Below are positions 8,597 through 18,576 of a stretch of 64,000 nucleotides of DNA, in pieces (position 1 is the first letter of the stretch; each line of letters starts with the position of its first letter). The notes under the pieces were generated by a model. The model was given only the letters and a program-made list of their open reading frames with translations. It had not been told where the DNA came from and made no database searches. The stretch comes from Saccharicrinis sp963663905. GTDB taxonomy: Bacteria > Bacteroidota > Bacteroidia > Bacteroidales > Marinilabiliaceae. The position numbers and the translations under genes were made by a program. The DNA lies in assembly GCA_963663905.2 (NCBI GenBank), contig OY760657.1, forward strand, positions 5,146,001 through 5,210,000, in the 5' to 3' direction.

Positions 8597-9937
8597 TTAA
8601 AATCTCTTGTCTGCTAATCCGATTCCATTGATTTTTCTATAAAGATCAAGTGCGTAAATGTCTGTCATTCCGCTAATGTAATCTAAAACTGATTGCAATT
8701 TTTCGTAAGCACTTGCCTGTGCTGAAACTTTATACTGCTCTGGTATAAATGGTAAAAGCATTTCTGAATATTTGTCATCAGGATTAAGTATTGCTTTTGA
8801 AAATTCATGTAATAAAGATCCAAGAATTTTGAATCCGGATATTTCAATTTCTACAACTGAAGGATGTCTGTATATTTTTTTGAATGACAATGTTGCACAA
8901 TTTTCCATTGCAGCATTTGTTGTTCCGTGTAAATATTTTGTTAGACTGCCTGTAAAATCACCTGACATAATTTTATCGTAGTTGTCAATAAATATTTGAG
9001 TACACTGACCAACAAGTTTACCGATTACTGATGCTCTGATAAAAGCAATCTGCTCATTAATATCAGTTACTTCAATACTTACATTTAATATTCGGTCACG
9101 TGTATTCTGATCTTCCGAATCATTTAAAAAAGCAAGTAAAATATCTTTAGTTTGCGCAGTGTCTAGTATCTTTAGTTTGTGAGCATCTTCAATATCCATG
9201 ATTTGGTAGCAGATATCATCTGCTGCTTCAACTAAATATACCAGTGGATGTCGACAAAAAACGCCAGGTTCTTTTTCAATCATTCCTAGTTCTGTAACCA
9301 CTCTTGAAAAAATCTCTTTCTCTGATTGAAAGTAACCATATTTCTTTTTAGACTTTTGTCCGGAAGCATAAGGATATTTTAATATGGATGCAACGGCAGA
9401 GTAGGTTAACGAAAATCCACCTTTTCTTCTTCCGTTAAACTGATGTGTTAAAAGTCGGAAGGCGTTTGCATTTCCTTCAAATTCAGTTAAATCATTCCAT
9501 TCTTCCTCTGTAAAAGGATATTTTTCTTTTAAGTTTTTTCCTTCTCCGTTTTTAAAGTAATGTGAAAGAGCCGTTTCACCTGAATGTCCAAAGGGTGGGT
9601 TACCCATGTCATGTGCCAGACATGCAGTAGCTACAATTGATCCAATTTCATGAATCAATTCATTATCAAGTTTCTTTTCTTTTATTAAAAACTCACTAAT
9701 ATTGTGACCTAATGACCGACCTACGCTGGCAACTTCAAGACTGTGTGTTAGTCTGTTATGTACAAAAATACTTCCGGGTAAAGGAAATACCTGAGTCTTA
9801 TCTTGTAGTCTTCTAAATGGTGAAGAAAATATTAATCGATCGTAATCTCGTTGAAATTGAGTACGATGGTGTATTGTGTCATTTACTCTATCTTCCTGGC
9901 CGGTTCTTTTAGCTGATAATAGTTGATTCCAGTTCAT
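8597..9937 (-). CDS. dgt: Deoxyguanosinetriphosphate triphosphohydrolase-like protein (dGTPase)
   Basis: This 446-residue HD-superfamily hydrolase removes triphosphate from dGTP (or other dNTPs) to adjust nucleotide pools. The start is rich in the family's arginines (SPFRRLQDKTQVFPL, about 38-52). The metal-binding residues are in RLTHSLEVASVGRSLG (His) and ACLAHDMGNPPFGHSGE (the HD pair), with a third in VEAADDICYQIMDIED. The length agrees with the dGTPase type 1/2 family. It lies 2 bp downstream of the YgjP-like gene and is probably co-transcribed with it. Confidence 0.93.
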   Translation of the reverse strand: MNWNQLLSAKRTGQEDRVNDTIHHRTQFQRDYDRLIFSSPFRRLQDKTQVFPLPGSIFVHNRLTHSLEVASVGRSLGHNISEFLIKEKKLDNELIHEIGSIVATACLAHDMGNPPFGHSGETALSHYFKNGEGKNLKEKYPFTEEEWNDLTEFEGNANAFRLLTHQFNGRRKGGFSLTYSAVASILKYPYASGQKSKKKYGYFQSEKEIFSRVVTELGMIEKEPGVFCRHPLVYLVEAADDICYQIMDIEDAHKLKILDTAQTKDILLAFLNDSEDQNTRDRILNVSIEVTDINEQIAFIRASVIGKLVGQCTQIFIDNYDKIMSGDFTGSLTKYLHGTTNAAMENCATLSFKKIYRHPSVVEIEISGFKILGSLLHEFSKAILNPDDKYSEMLLPFIPEQYKVSAQASAYEKLQSVLDYISGMTDIYALDLYRKINGIGLADKRF

Positions 9938-9939
9938 TA

Positions 9940-10656
9940 TTAGTATATTACAGTGCGATAGTTTTTCATTTCCTTATCAAGCAATTTTGCCTTACCATTT
10001 GTTACTTTATTCATCAATCCCCAAAAACCCGGGCCATGGTTTTTCTCAACGGTGTGACACAGTTCATGAAGTAATACGCTGTCAATTAAATGATCGGGAA
10101 GTCGCATTAAATGCAGGTTCAGGTTTATATTATTAACATATGAGCAACTTCCCCAACGGGTTTTTAAATTCTTAATAAAAACACGGTTGTAATGGAAACC
10201 ATGACTTGTTGCCAACTGATGTAAACGTTGTGGTAAATAATTCTTTGCTGATACTCTTAATGCTTCCTCAATTCCATATCGTATATGTTCTTGAATTATT
10301 GCGGATTTAACATCGTGGTTGTGTGGGTATTCTACTGATAAAATTCCTTGTCTTAGTTGAATCCTGACATTTGGTATTGGCGCTTTTTTAATTCTTAACG
10401 CAAAAGAACGTGTTTTAAATTGAGTTGCTTCATCAAATATGGTTAAGTCATTCTCTTTTTCCTTGACTTTTGCCATATTTTCAATTATCCAGTTTTTGTT
10501 AGAGTTAACAAACGAAAGAGCTTCTTTTGGGTGCATTGTTGCAGGAACAACTACCTTTACAGCTTCAAAGGGTTTAAGCTTAATAGATAAGCGTTTAGCC
10601 TTTTTGCTTACCTGAAAAAGAATAGGTCCAATACCTTTGATATTTATTAACTCCAT
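9940..10656 (-). CDS. YgjP-like (DUF45) metallopeptidase
   Basis: A 238-residue cytosolic protein with the zinc-peptidase motif HELCHTVEKNHGPGFW at about 198-213, in which the two His and the Glu of HExxH plus the later His of xxNHGxxFW are all present. It is preceded by KTRWGSCSYVNNINLNLHL, which is the other family hallmark. YgjP/SprT-like gluzincins are conserved but their substrates are mostly unknown. The stop is 2 bp from the start of dgt on the same strand. Confidence 0.9.
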   Translation of the reverse strand: MELINIKGIGPILFQVSKKAKRLSIKLKPFEAVKVVVPATMHPKEALSFVNSNKNWIIENMAKVKEKENDLTIFDEATQFKTRSFALRIKKAPIPNVRIQLRQGILSVEYPHNHDVKSAIIQEHIRYGIEEALRVSAKNYLPQRLHQLATSHGFHYNRVFIKNLKTRWGSCSYVNNINLNLHLMRLPDHLIDSVLLHELCHTVEKNHGPGFWGLMNKVTNGKAKLLDKEMKNYRTVIY

Positions 10657-10860
10657 AGCTGCAAATTAAGCGAATATAATGTTGATTACCAATTTCGTTT
10701 TATTGATCAGTAAAATAATACCAGAAGTTCTATAAATATTTACAATCTAAATATCTAAGTGTTTAAAAACATAAATATAAATATAAATACATATCGATAT
10801 ATAGCTATATTTGGAGCTTTAAATTTTTAAGTCCGGAAAACAATAAAAAATAAATATAAA

Positions 10861-13317
10861 ATGAAGTATTTAATCGTTGGAGGAGTTGCAGGAGGTGCTA
10901 CCACTGCTGCCAGGTTGAGAAGAATTGATGAGAAGGCTGAAATTATTATGTTTGAGAAAGGTCCACATATTTCATATGCTAACTGTGGATTACCTTATTA
11001 CATTGGAGGAGTTATTAAAGAGAGAGAGAAGCTATTAGTTCAAACACCTGAATCATTTGGAGCGCGCTTTAATATTGATATTAGAGTGTATTCAATGGTT
11101 ACATCAATCGATCCAAAGAAAAAGGAGATCACGGTTAAGTCTTTAAAAACTGGAGATATTTATACTGAGTCTTATGATAAGTTGGTATTATCTCCGGGAG
11201 CTAGTCCAGTAAAACCTCCAATACCAGGAATTGATTTACCAAACATCTATACATTAAGAAATGTAGAGGATACTGATAAAATAAAAGCATTTGTAGATGA
11301 TAAAACACCACGTTCTGCAGTTGTGGTTGGAGCTGGATTTATTGGTTTAGAAATGGCAGAAAACCTTCATCACAGGGGAGTTAAGGTTTCTGTTGTTGAA
11401 GCTGCAGGACAGGTAATGAATATGATGGATAGTGAAGTTGCCGCTCCGTTACATCACCATTTTAAAGAAAAAGAGGTTGGTTTATTTCTTGAAGATGCAG
11501 TAAAAGAGTTTAAGCAGGTAGGGGATCTGATAGAAGTATCTTTATCTAGTGGAAGAATCATTCAGTCTGATTTTATTATTCTTTCAATTGGAGTTCGACC
11601 TGATACCACTTTAGCTAAAGATGCAGGTATAAAAATTGGTGAAACAGGTGGTGTTTGGGTTGATGATTATCTGCAAACTTCAGAAAAAGATGTTTATGCA
11701 GTTGGTGATAGTATTGAGTTCCCACATCCAATAACTAAAAAGCCTACAATTGCGTTTTTAGCCGGTCCTGCTAATCGTCAGGGAAGAATTTTAGCTGATA
11801 ATATGGTTTACGGTCATAATCGAAAATATAAAGGTTCAATTGGAACTGCTATTGCAAAGGTTTTTGATATGACTGCCGGTATTACTGGTATGACACACAG
11901 AGGTCTGAAAGCCGCTGGTATTAAACATGATTGCACAATTGTACATGCAGGTTCGCATGCAGGTTACTACCCGGGATCTATGCAAATGATGCTTAAGATA
12001 AGTTTTGATCCAAAATCAGGTAGATTATATGGTGGTCAGGTTGTAGGATATAAGGGTGTTGATAAGCGATTAGATCTTTTGGCTACTGTTATTAAAAATG
12101 AAGGTACAATCTACGATTTGCAAGAAATAGAGCATGCATATGCACCACCATTTAGTTCTGCAAAAGATCCAGTAAATCAAGCTGGATATAATGCTGAAAA
12201 TATTATTAAAGGATTGTTTAAACCATTATCGCCTTTTAAATTTCATAAGCGAATTAAGAAAGAGTGTTTCGTATTAGATATTCGTACTCCTGAAGAAGTT
12301 TCTATTGATGCAATTGAAGATTCAGTAAATATTGAATTAGATAAGCTGAGAGAAAACTTAGATCGAATCCCAAAAGATAAAAAGATTATGATCTATTGTG
12401 GAGTAGGTTTAAGAGGTTATGTAGCTGCACGTATTTTAAAGCAAAATGGTTTTGACGATGTTTATAATCTATCAGGAGGATTAAAGGTTTATAAGCAGGC
12501 CATGTCAGAGCAATCAAATATTATTTTCTTTTCAAATGAAGAGAAAGAAGAAGAAAAGGAAACTATGGAAATGCCAACTATAAATGTAAAATCAATGGCA
12601 GTTGATGCCTGTGGATTACAGTGTCCCGGTCCAATACTTAAACTTAAAGAGAGTATTGATGCTATTGAATATGGAGATAGATTAGAAGTTACAGCAACTG
12701 ATCCAGGATTTTATAATGATGTAGCATCGTGGTGTAAAGTTACCGGTAATCGTTTAGTTAAGAGAGAGAATAATGCCGGAGAGATTACTGCAATTATTGA
12801 GAAGTTTAAAAAAGATGCAGAGAACAGTACCCTACCAAAATCAGATTCAGATCATAAAACATTAGTTGTTTTTAGCGATGATATGGATAGAGCCTTAGCT
12901 TCGTTTGTAATTGCAAATGGCGCTGCAAGTATGGGTAAAAAGGTAACTATGTTCTTTACATTCTGGGGATTAAATGTAATTAAAGATGCGAATCGTCCTA
13001 AGGTTAAAAAAGATATGATGGGTAGCATGTTTGATAAGATGATGCCTGGTCATGCCGGAAAATTAAGACTCTCTAATATGAATATGGGAGGTATGGGCCG
13101 CCGAATGATGAAGCTTCGTATGAAAGATAAGAATGTTGATGCACTGGAAACTATGATTCAGCAAGCTAAAGATAGTGGTATAAACATGATTGCATGTCAG
13201 ATGAGTATGGATATCATGGGAGTTCATAAGGATGAACTAATCGATGGTGTAAACATTGGTGGTGTAGCTAACTATCTTGAAGAAGCTGAGCAAGCAAACT
13301 TGAATCTATTTATTTAA
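10861..13317 (+). CDS. CoA-disulfide reductase-like flavoprotein fused to rhodanese, TusA and DsrE-like domains
   Basis: This 818-residue protein strings together four sulfur-transfer modules. Residues 1-450 are a pyridine-nucleotide-disulfide oxidoreductase of the CoA-disulfide/polysulfide reductase type, with GGVAGGATTAARLRR for FAD and the single active Cys in SYANCGLPYYIGG. Residues about 455-555 form a rhodanese with the loop IYCGVGLRGY (active Cys). Residues about 575-655 form a TusA domain (DACGLQCPGPILKLKES). Residues about 665-818 form a DsrE/DsrF-like domain (LVVFSDDMDRALASFVIANG ... ACQMSMDIMGV). Such fusions are thought to take sulfane sulfur from CoA persulfide or polysulfide and relay it between cysteines. 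It is monocistronic with a clear terminator. Confidence 0.93.
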   Translation: MKYLIVGGVAGGATTAARLRRIDEKAEIIMFEKGPHISYANCGLPYYIGGVIKEREKLLVQTPESFGARFNIDIRVYSMVTSIDPKKKEITVKSLKTGDIYTESYDKLVLSPGASPVKPPIPGIDLPNIYTLRNVEDTDKIKAFVDDKTPRSAVVVGAGFIGLEMAENLHHRGVKVSVVEAAGQVMNMMDSEVAAPLHHHFKEKEVGLFLEDAVKEFKQVGDLIEVSLSSGRIIQSDFIILSIGVRPDTTLAKDAGIKIGETGGVWVDDYLQTSEKDVYAVGDSIEFPHPITKKPTIAFLAGPANRQGRILADNMVYGHNRKYKGSIGTAIAKVFDMTAGITGMTHRGLKAAGIKHDCTIVHAGSHAGYYPGSMQMMLKISFDPKSGRLYGGQVVGYKGVDKRLDLLATVIKNEGTIYDLQEIEHAYAPPFSSAKDPVNQAGYNAENIIKGLFKPLSPFKFHKRIKKECFVLDIRTPEEVSIDAIEDSVNIELDKLRENLDRIPKDKKIMIYCGVGLRGYVAARILKQNGFDDVYNLSGGLKVYKQAMSEQSNIIFFSNEEKEEEKETMEMPTINVKSMAVDACGLQCPGPILKLKESIDAIEYGDRLEVTATDPGFYNDVASWCKVTGNRLVKRENNAGEITAIIEKFKKDAENSTLPKSDSDHKTLVVFSDDMDRALASFVIANGAASMGKKVTMFFTFWGLNVIKDANRPKVKKDMMGSMFDKMMPGHAGKLRLSNMNMGGMGRRMMKLRMKDKNVDALETMIQQAKDSGINMIACQMSMDIMGVHKDELIDGVNIGGVANYLEEAEQANLNLFI

Positions 13318-13356
13318 TATAGACTTAATTATTAGGTTTCTACAAGTTATTATTTT

Positions 13357-13388
13357 AACCACGAATCATTATTGGTTCGTGGTTTTTT
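13357..13388 (+). terminator. Rho-independent terminator
   Basis: AACCACGAA and TTCGTGGTT form a 9-bp stem with an 10-base loop, followed by seven T. It lies 40 bp after the sulfur-transfer fusion gene. Confidence 0.9.
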
Positions 13389-13492
13389 TATAGATAAAAG
13401 TTATTTATACTTACTTTAATTTAGGTAATTATTAATCTAAATTAGTTGAAAAATCAGAGTTGTTTATTATTGTGGTAAGAACTTATATTTCT

Positions 13493-13526
13493 AAAAGGCT
13501 TAGTTCAATTGTGAGCTAAGCCTTTT
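13493..13526. terminator. Hairpin between convergent genes
   Basis: AAAAGGCTTAG pairs with CTAAGCCTTTT. The A and T ends make it usable in either direction; it lies 67 bp past the nadK stop codon and probably terminates that minus-strand transcript. Confidence 0.7.
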
Positions 13527-13593
13527 AAATTTTTAGATTTTTATTCTGATTAAGCTGTAAATATACGATTACCCTTTTATAACCTTAAAATGG

Positions 13594-14475
13594 TTAATAA
13601 TTTCTCTTATCAGCACCCCACATCAGTTTATTTCGTAATGTAGCATAGTAATTAATACCCGGTAAGTCAATTAGTTTAATTGAATATGGTGCTTTTTGGA
13701 TATTCAGTTCCAGTGACTCATCAAAAATCTCACTTCTGGAGTCAAGAGTAGCAAGATATGTATCGGCACGTCCTTCAACTTTAAGAGTGATTTTAAGATC
13801 ATTTGGAACTACCATTGGACGCACAGTTAGGTTATGTGGAGCAATAGGAGTAATCACATGACATTGTGATTTAGGGTGAATAATAGGTCCTCCAACACTA
13901 AGAGAATAAGCAGTAGAGCCCACAGCAGTAGCCACAATTAATCCATCAGCCCAATATGAGTTTAAAAATTTACCATCTAAATAGGTATGGATAGTAATCA
14001 TTGAAGCAGAATCTCTTTTTTGTACTGCCAGTTCGTTCAACCCAATGTTTAAGTCTCCGAATAAATTGTTTTCAGTATTAAGTTGTAAAAGCTCAACCTC
14101 ATTTATTTTATAATTGCCTGTAAAAATGTGGTTTATAGCATTGTTAATATCATCTTCTGAAATATCAGCTAAAAAGCCTAATCGACCACTATTTATTCCA
14201 ACAATAGGTATGTTTAAATCCTTAACAAGAGTAATGGCTTGGAGAATGGTACCATCTCCACCGATACTTAAAAATAAATCAACCCCTTTAAGTTCTTCAC
14301 TTGTTTCAAAAACTTTAAATTCAAAAGCAGCAATGTCAAATTTCTGAAAAAGAAAATCATAAAAAGGCTTATATACAATAATATCTGCCTGATGATTCCT
14401 TAATTTTTTAAACAGGTTGATACAACTATCTTTAAATAAGTCAGAAAATTGTTTGCCAAATATTGCAATGCGCAT
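13594..14475 (-). CDS. nadK: NAD kinase
   Basis: A 293-residue cytosolic enzyme that phosphorylates NAD to NADP. The catalytic GGDGT motif is in LFLSIGGDGTILQAI (about 68-82), followed by GINSGRLGFLADI, the NELAVQKRDSASMI region, ADGLIVATAVGSTAYSLSVGG and APHNLTVRPMVVP, all expected for the family. The length is normal. It is followed upstream by the BamA-like and CBS genes on the same strand, an arrangement commonly seen next to pdxJ in Bacteroidota. Confidence 0.97.
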   Translation of the reverse strand: MRIAIFGKQFSDLFKDSCINLFKKLRNHQADIIVYKPFYDFLFQKFDIAAFEFKVFETSEELKGVDLFLSIGGDGTILQAITLVKDLNIPIVGINSGRLGFLADISEDDINNAINHIFTGNYKINEVELLQLNTENNLFGDLNIGLNELAVQKRDSASMITIHTYLDGKFLNSYWADGLIVATAVGSTAYSLSVGGPIIHPKSQCHVITPIAPHNLTVRPMVVPNDLKITLKVEGRADTYLATLDSRSEIFDESLELNIQKAPYSIKLIDLPGINYYATLRNKLMWGADKRNY

Positions 14476-14580
14476 AAAAGAGGTATTATTTATTTAAATA
14501 AAATAAAGTAAAATTAAATATACTATTCGCTTTCAAAAGTAATGAGGTATATTACTGTATCAAAATAAAATATTTAAAAT

Positions 14581-16011
14581 CTACATTGTTAGATTTAAAT
14601 GAATGTATAGTCCACTGAATCCGGATTTGTTAATAGCATAATTTACCGATAGCACTTTATCATAGTATGTGACTAAATCCAGTCCAATGCCATAGCTGTA
14701 AAGCATAGAGTTGCTCAGAGAGTTACTTATATTGGGATTTTGCTTGTGAACATATCCTGTATCAAAAAAGGTTTTTAGGTATATTGCATAGTGAAGCTTT
14801 GAAAACTGATTAAGATTGATAAAATTGATGTTTGCCGTTTTTGTAGGGATTAACTCAAACAGAACTTTGTTTTTAAGATATGCATAATTATCACTTTCAA
14901 TCACATTGTATTCATATCCATTTAAGAATTCTCTGTAACCAAGGCCATTACTAATTACAAATGGATTGTCTTTGTTTGAATTAGCAACTCCTCCAAAATT
15001 AACTCCATAATTGAGTCTTTTTGTTATTTGTCCAAATTGCTGAAACATGAGTTTTAAGGCAAAGTTCTGAACGTCATTGTTTAGTATTCCCAAACCATTT
15101 CTGGCGATACAACCTTCAAACATATGTCCTTTCAATGGATAAGTCTTGGAATCTCTTATATCGTGATTGTACTTGTACTCAAGCGAAATATAATTTAAGA
15201 AGTTGCTACCATTGGCAAGGTAGTCAGGATTTAAGCTGGCTAAGGTGTCTTTAATATTAAACGACTTATAACTAAGTATGAGTTTATGTCTGTTAAAAAA
15301 GCCATGGCGATAATGTAAAAACATTTCAGAAGCTACCTGTTGCTCAATAAATGAATTGCTGGTTTTAAAATATATAGCTTCATTGTTTGTAATAGCATAC
15401 GAAACCTGATTTTGAGCTGCATAATTAAATGATGTTCCCCATCCTAATTTATAGTTTTTAGGAGCTGAGGTGAAAAGAACTTCTGCTTCATTTAGATATC
15501 CTATCCTTAATTTTAGCTTTAAAATCTCATTCATACCTCTGAAGTTTTCTTGCTTCAGATATATACCATAATTCATACGACTCCAGTCTCCATTTTTTAA
15601 AAAGGCACTAAAGTTTCTATCGGCATGTTCAAAAAGAGGTAAAAACCAGGTATACCATCGTTCGTCAACTTTTACCTCAAAATCAACTATTTCATTGTTG
15701 GTAAATTTGTATTCTATGTATACAAAGTTGAAAAGGGAAGTATTTAAAAGGTTCTGGCGACTTTTACCTATCAGCTCGTAAAAATCACTCTTGGCAATTT
15801 TGTCTCCTTTTTTAAATAATAATTCATTTCGTATGATACGGGATCTGGTTTTTTTATCTCCACTTACTTTAATAGTATTAACCAGAATGGTATCCTTAAT
15901 CTCTGTCAGATCAGAGCTGGTATAATTTGAAGAATAGGATTTGAGGCTTGTAAATAAGCAAATGATTAAAACAAATACACAGTAATCAATATGTTTTCCA
16001 TGCCCCTTCAA
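14581..16011 (-). CDS. BamA/TamA-family outer-membrane protein with one POTRA domain
   Basis: The 476-residue product has a signal peptide (about 1-28), a POTRA-like domain (ILVNTIKVSGDKKTRSRIIR ... VEVDERWYTWFLPLF region at about 40-125) and a C-terminal barrel of alternating polar/aromatic strands ending in LYIHLNLTM. The barrel contains the GYEYNVI/GLGYREF segment of the Omp85 surface-antigen domain. At under 500 residues it is much shorter than BamA, which has five POTRAs, so it is an Omp85 relative that inserts or exports unknown clients. It lies about 105 bp upstream of nadK. Confidence 0.82.
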   Translation of the reverse strand: MKGHGKHIDYCVFVLIICLFTSLKSYSSNYTSSDLTEIKDTILVNTIKVSGDKKTRSRIIRNELLFKKGDKIAKSDFYELIGKSRQNLLNTSLFNFVYIEYKFTNNEIVDFEVKVDERWYTWFLPLFEHADRNFSAFLKNGDWSRMNYGIYLKQENFRGMNEILKLKLRIGYLNEAEVLFTSAPKNYKLGWGTSFNYAAQNQVSYAITNNEAIYFKTSNSFIEQQVASEMFLHYRHGFFNRHKLILSYKSFNIKDTLASLNPDYLANGSNFLNYISLEYKYNHDIRDSKTYPLKGHMFEGCIARNGLGILNNDVQNFALKLMFQQFGQITKRLNYGVNFGGVANSNKDNPFVISNGLGYREFLNGYEYNVIESDNYAYLKNKVLFELIPTKTANINFINLNQFSKLHYAIYLKTFFDTGYVHKQNPNISNSLSNSMLYSYGIGLDLVTYYDKVLSVNYAINKSGFSGLYIHLNLTM

Positions 16012-16134
16012 ACCTTAGTCATTTTCACAACGTTACACCATTACAGTCTTTTGTGAACCATAAAAGTGTCTATCATGAAGAATGGAGTTCTTCAAAAACG
16101 AAAAACATTAATAATTAAGGTTTACAAAGACATT

Positions 16135-16800
16135 TTATACATCTAAATATCTAATTAGTGCATCATAGTTTTTCTTAACCACTTCGTCAATGGTGTTTTT
16201 TTCTGTATATGATGCTGTTACAGTATAGTCGTACCTGTCAAAAGCCCTTAAAACAGGACTAATATCCTCTCTGTTCAATTTAATTGTAATTGTTAAAGGA
16301 GCATTAGGATCTATCTGATTTACATAAAAACTAAGAACCTTGGTATCTGCATCTTCAATAATCTGAGAAATTTCAGAAATTGAGTATTCATACGCCGGCA
16401 TTTCAAGTTCAATAATACCTCCGGGAGTATGTGCGGCAATTAGTTCAGCAAAATTTTTCAATAAGTCCGGCTGAGTAATCATTCCAAGATATTCTTTGTT
16501 TTCTGCTAATACCGGAATCACAGTAAGACGTAATCGTGATGCAATTTCAATTACACTATAAATATGTTGGTTGTAATAAACATAAGGTGACGTAAGTGAA
16601 AGTTGGTGATTACCAAGTGGTTCTTCCGGTTTATTTAAATCAAAAATATCGGTGTCAGTAATTAGACCCAAAAATTCCTTATTGTTAACAATAGGCAAAT
16701 GAGAAACACGAAATACTTCCATCCAGTTTAGTGCATCTAACCCAGAATCAGAGGTTTTCAGTGCGGGAACTATATCTGATATCAAATCTTGTGCTAACAT
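16135..16800 (-). CDS. CBS-domain protein
   Basis: A 221-residue soluble protein with two CBS units at about 1-55 (ALNWMEVFRVSHLPIVNNKE) and 70-120 (LRLTVIPVLAENKEYLGMIT), then a C-terminal ACT-like half (MPAYEYSISEISQIIEDADT ... LTITIKLNREDISPVLRAF). CBS pairs bind adenosyl nucleotides and usually regulate a partner. The partner is not evident; the neighbours nadK and pdxJ are cofactor genes, which is compatible with nucleotide sensing but does not prove it. Confidence 0.88.
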   Translation of the reverse strand: MLAQDLISDIVPALKTSDSGLDALNWMEVFRVSHLPIVNNKEFLGLITDTDIFDLNKPEEPLGNHQLSLTSPYVYYNQHIYSVIEIASRLRLTVIPVLAENKEYLGMITQPDLLKNFAELIAAHTPGGIIELEMPAYEYSISEISQIIEDADTKVLSFYVNQIDPNAPLTITIKLNREDISPVLRAFDRYDYTVTASYTEKNTIDEVVKKNYDALIRYLDV

Positions 16801-16981
16801 ACAATGTGTTTCAAGAAATACTCTTAACTTTGTCGTGGGAGAAACTTAAATGTGCTCCCCATTTTTTTATTACGACATTGCTTAAATTTAGTTGCATATA
16901 AGTAAACAATCAAGTAATTGATAAGTTTATTTTTATAAAAGTGATTAAAGTGCAATGTATATTGACTAAAATTAGGTTTTA

Positions 16982-17698
16982 ATGACAAAACTGAGTGTAA
17001 ATATTAATAAAGTTGCCACGCTTAGAAATTCTAGGGGTGGAAATATGCCCAATGTAGTTAAGGCTGCAGTTGATGTACAATTGTTTGGAGCAGAGGGAGT
17101 AACGGTTCATCCTCGTCCAGATGAAAGACATATCACTTATAAAGATGTAATGGATATCAAACCTGTTATTAAAACTGAATTTAATATTGAAGGTTATCCA
17201 TCAAGAAATTTTATTGATTTAGTAAAAAAAGCAAAGCCTCATCAGGTAACTCTTGTTCCAGATCCACCGGAAGCAATTACTTCGAATGCCGGATGGGATA
17301 CTATTAAAAATAAATCATTTCTTCAGGAAGTGATTGCGGAGTTTAGCGAAGCAGGAATTCGTACATCAATTTTTATTGATACGGATTTAGATAATATTGT
17401 AAATGCTGCAGCAACCAATACTGACAGAATTGAGTTGTATACTGAGCCATACGCAGCTATGTATGCAAAGGATCGTGAAAAAGCAATTGCTCCTTTTGTT
17501 GCAGCCGCTGAAATGGCGAAAAAGGCAGGTCTAAAAATTAATGCAGGTCATGATTTAAGTTTGGAGAATTTGAGATTCTTTTATGAAAGAATTCCTTTCC
17601 TTGCTGAAGTATCTATTGGTCATGCATTGATTTGCGATGCATTGTATATCGGACTGGAGAAAACAATTCAGTTATATAAAGAACAACTTAAGAAATAA
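16982..17698 (+). CDS. pdxJ: Pyridoxine 5'-phosphate synthase
   Basis: The 238-residue TIM-barrel enzyme condenses 1-deoxyxylulose 5-phosphate with aminoacetone phosphate (3-amino-2-oxopropyl phosphate) to make pyridoxine 5'-phosphate. Family hallmarks are the start LSVNINKVATLRNSRGG, VTVHPRPDERHI, the ATTxxDRIELYTEPYA-type region (TNTDRIELYTEPYA) and INAGHDLSLENL near the C-terminus. The length is typical. The hydrolase gene begins 14 bp downstream and is likely co-transcribed. It is divergent from the CBS gene. Confidence 0.97.
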   Translation: MTKLSVNINKVATLRNSRGGNMPNVVKAAVDVQLFGAEGVTVHPRPDERHITYKDVMDIKPVIKTEFNIEGYPSRNFIDLVKKAKPHQVTLVPDPPEAITSNAGWDTIKNKSFLQEVIAEFSEAGIRTSIFIDTDLDNIVNAAATNTDRIELYTEPYAAMYAKDREKAIAPFVAAAEMAKKAGLKINAGHDLSLENLRFFYERIPFLAEVSIGHALICDALYIGLEKTIQLYKEQLKK

Positions 17699-17712
17699 GC
17701 TGTTGTTTGTAA

Positions 17713-18528
17713 ATGACTATGAAGTTGTTTAGTAAACATATTGGAACAGGAAACCGAAATTTGATTGTAATCCATGGTCTTTATGGATCATCAGATAACT
17801 GGTTAACAATTGCAAGAAATCTTGAGGATATTTGTAGTATCTACCTAATAGATCAAAGAAATCATGGACTTTCGCCTCATTCTTCAGAAATGAATTATGA
17901 GGTGATGGCTGATGACTTAAATGAATTTATGATTCAGGAGAGTTTAGAGTCTGGCATCATAATGGGCCATTCAATGGGTGGAAAGACAGCCATGCGTTTT
18001 GCTTTAAAATACCCACAAAAAGTTGAAAAACTACTGATCTTAGATATTGCTCCAAAATCATATGATGGTTTTAGTAATTATGCTCAAATTACAAATGATC
18101 ATAGAAGTATTGTTGATGCTTTGTTGTCAGTAAATCCAAAAGAATTTTCTTCACGCAGTGGAATTGATAAATTTTTAAAGGATAAGATTCCTAATAATAT
18201 GGTTCGTTCATTCCTGCTTAAGAACCTGGGAAGAGCAGAGGATAAGACCTTATTCTGGAAACTTAATATTCAGGCTATTTCTGATAATCTTCACAATATC
18301 ATGTCCGGATTCAATGACTTGGAGGACAATGGAGACTTCCCAGAAGAAAAAGAAGTTTATTTAATAAGAGGTGCTAATTCTCCATATGTTCAGGAGGAAG
18401 ATATCCAATCCGTTCGTAAATTATTTCCTTCAGCTCAATTGACTACCATACCTGATGCTGGTCACTGGTTACATGCAGAACAACCTGAAATATTTGTGAA
18501 GACTACACGCTATTTTCTTGAGTCGTAG
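17713..18528 (+). CDS. Alpha/beta hydrolase, YbfF-like esterase
   Basis: The 271-residue protein shows the oxyanion region VIHGLYGSSDNW, DQRNHGLSPHS, the nucleophile elbow MGHSMGGKTAM (Ser about 97), and a C-terminal His in DAGHWLHAEQPE. This order matches the YbfF branch of alpha/beta hydrolases, which act on short-chain esters or thioesters. The starts at 17713 and 17719 are both ATG and indistinguishable. It follows pdxJ by 14 bp. Confidence 0.9.
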   Translation: MTMKLFSKHIGTGNRNLIVIHGLYGSSDNWLTIARNLEDICSIYLIDQRNHGLSPHSSEMNYEVMADDLNEFMIQESLESGIIMGHSMGGKTAMRFALKYPQKVEKLLILDIAPKSYDGFSNYAQITNDHRSIVDALLSVNPKEFSSRSGIDKFLKDKIPNNMVRSFLLKNLGRAEDKTLFWKLNIQAISDNLHNIMSGFNDLEDNGDFPEEKEVYLIRGANSPYVQEEDIQSVRKLFPSAQLTTIPDAGHWLHAEQPEIFVKTTRYFLES

Positions 18529-18535
18529 AAATAAA

Positions 18536-18563
18536 AAAAGTCACTCCATTTGAAGTGACTTTG
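18536..18563. terminator. Hairpin terminator after the pdxJ operon
   Basis: AAAGTCACT and AGTGACTTT form a 9-bp stem with A and T flanks, 8 bp after the hydrolase stop and between convergent genes, so it could work for both strands. Confidence 0.75.
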
Positions 18564-18576
18564 GTCTATTTTATAT

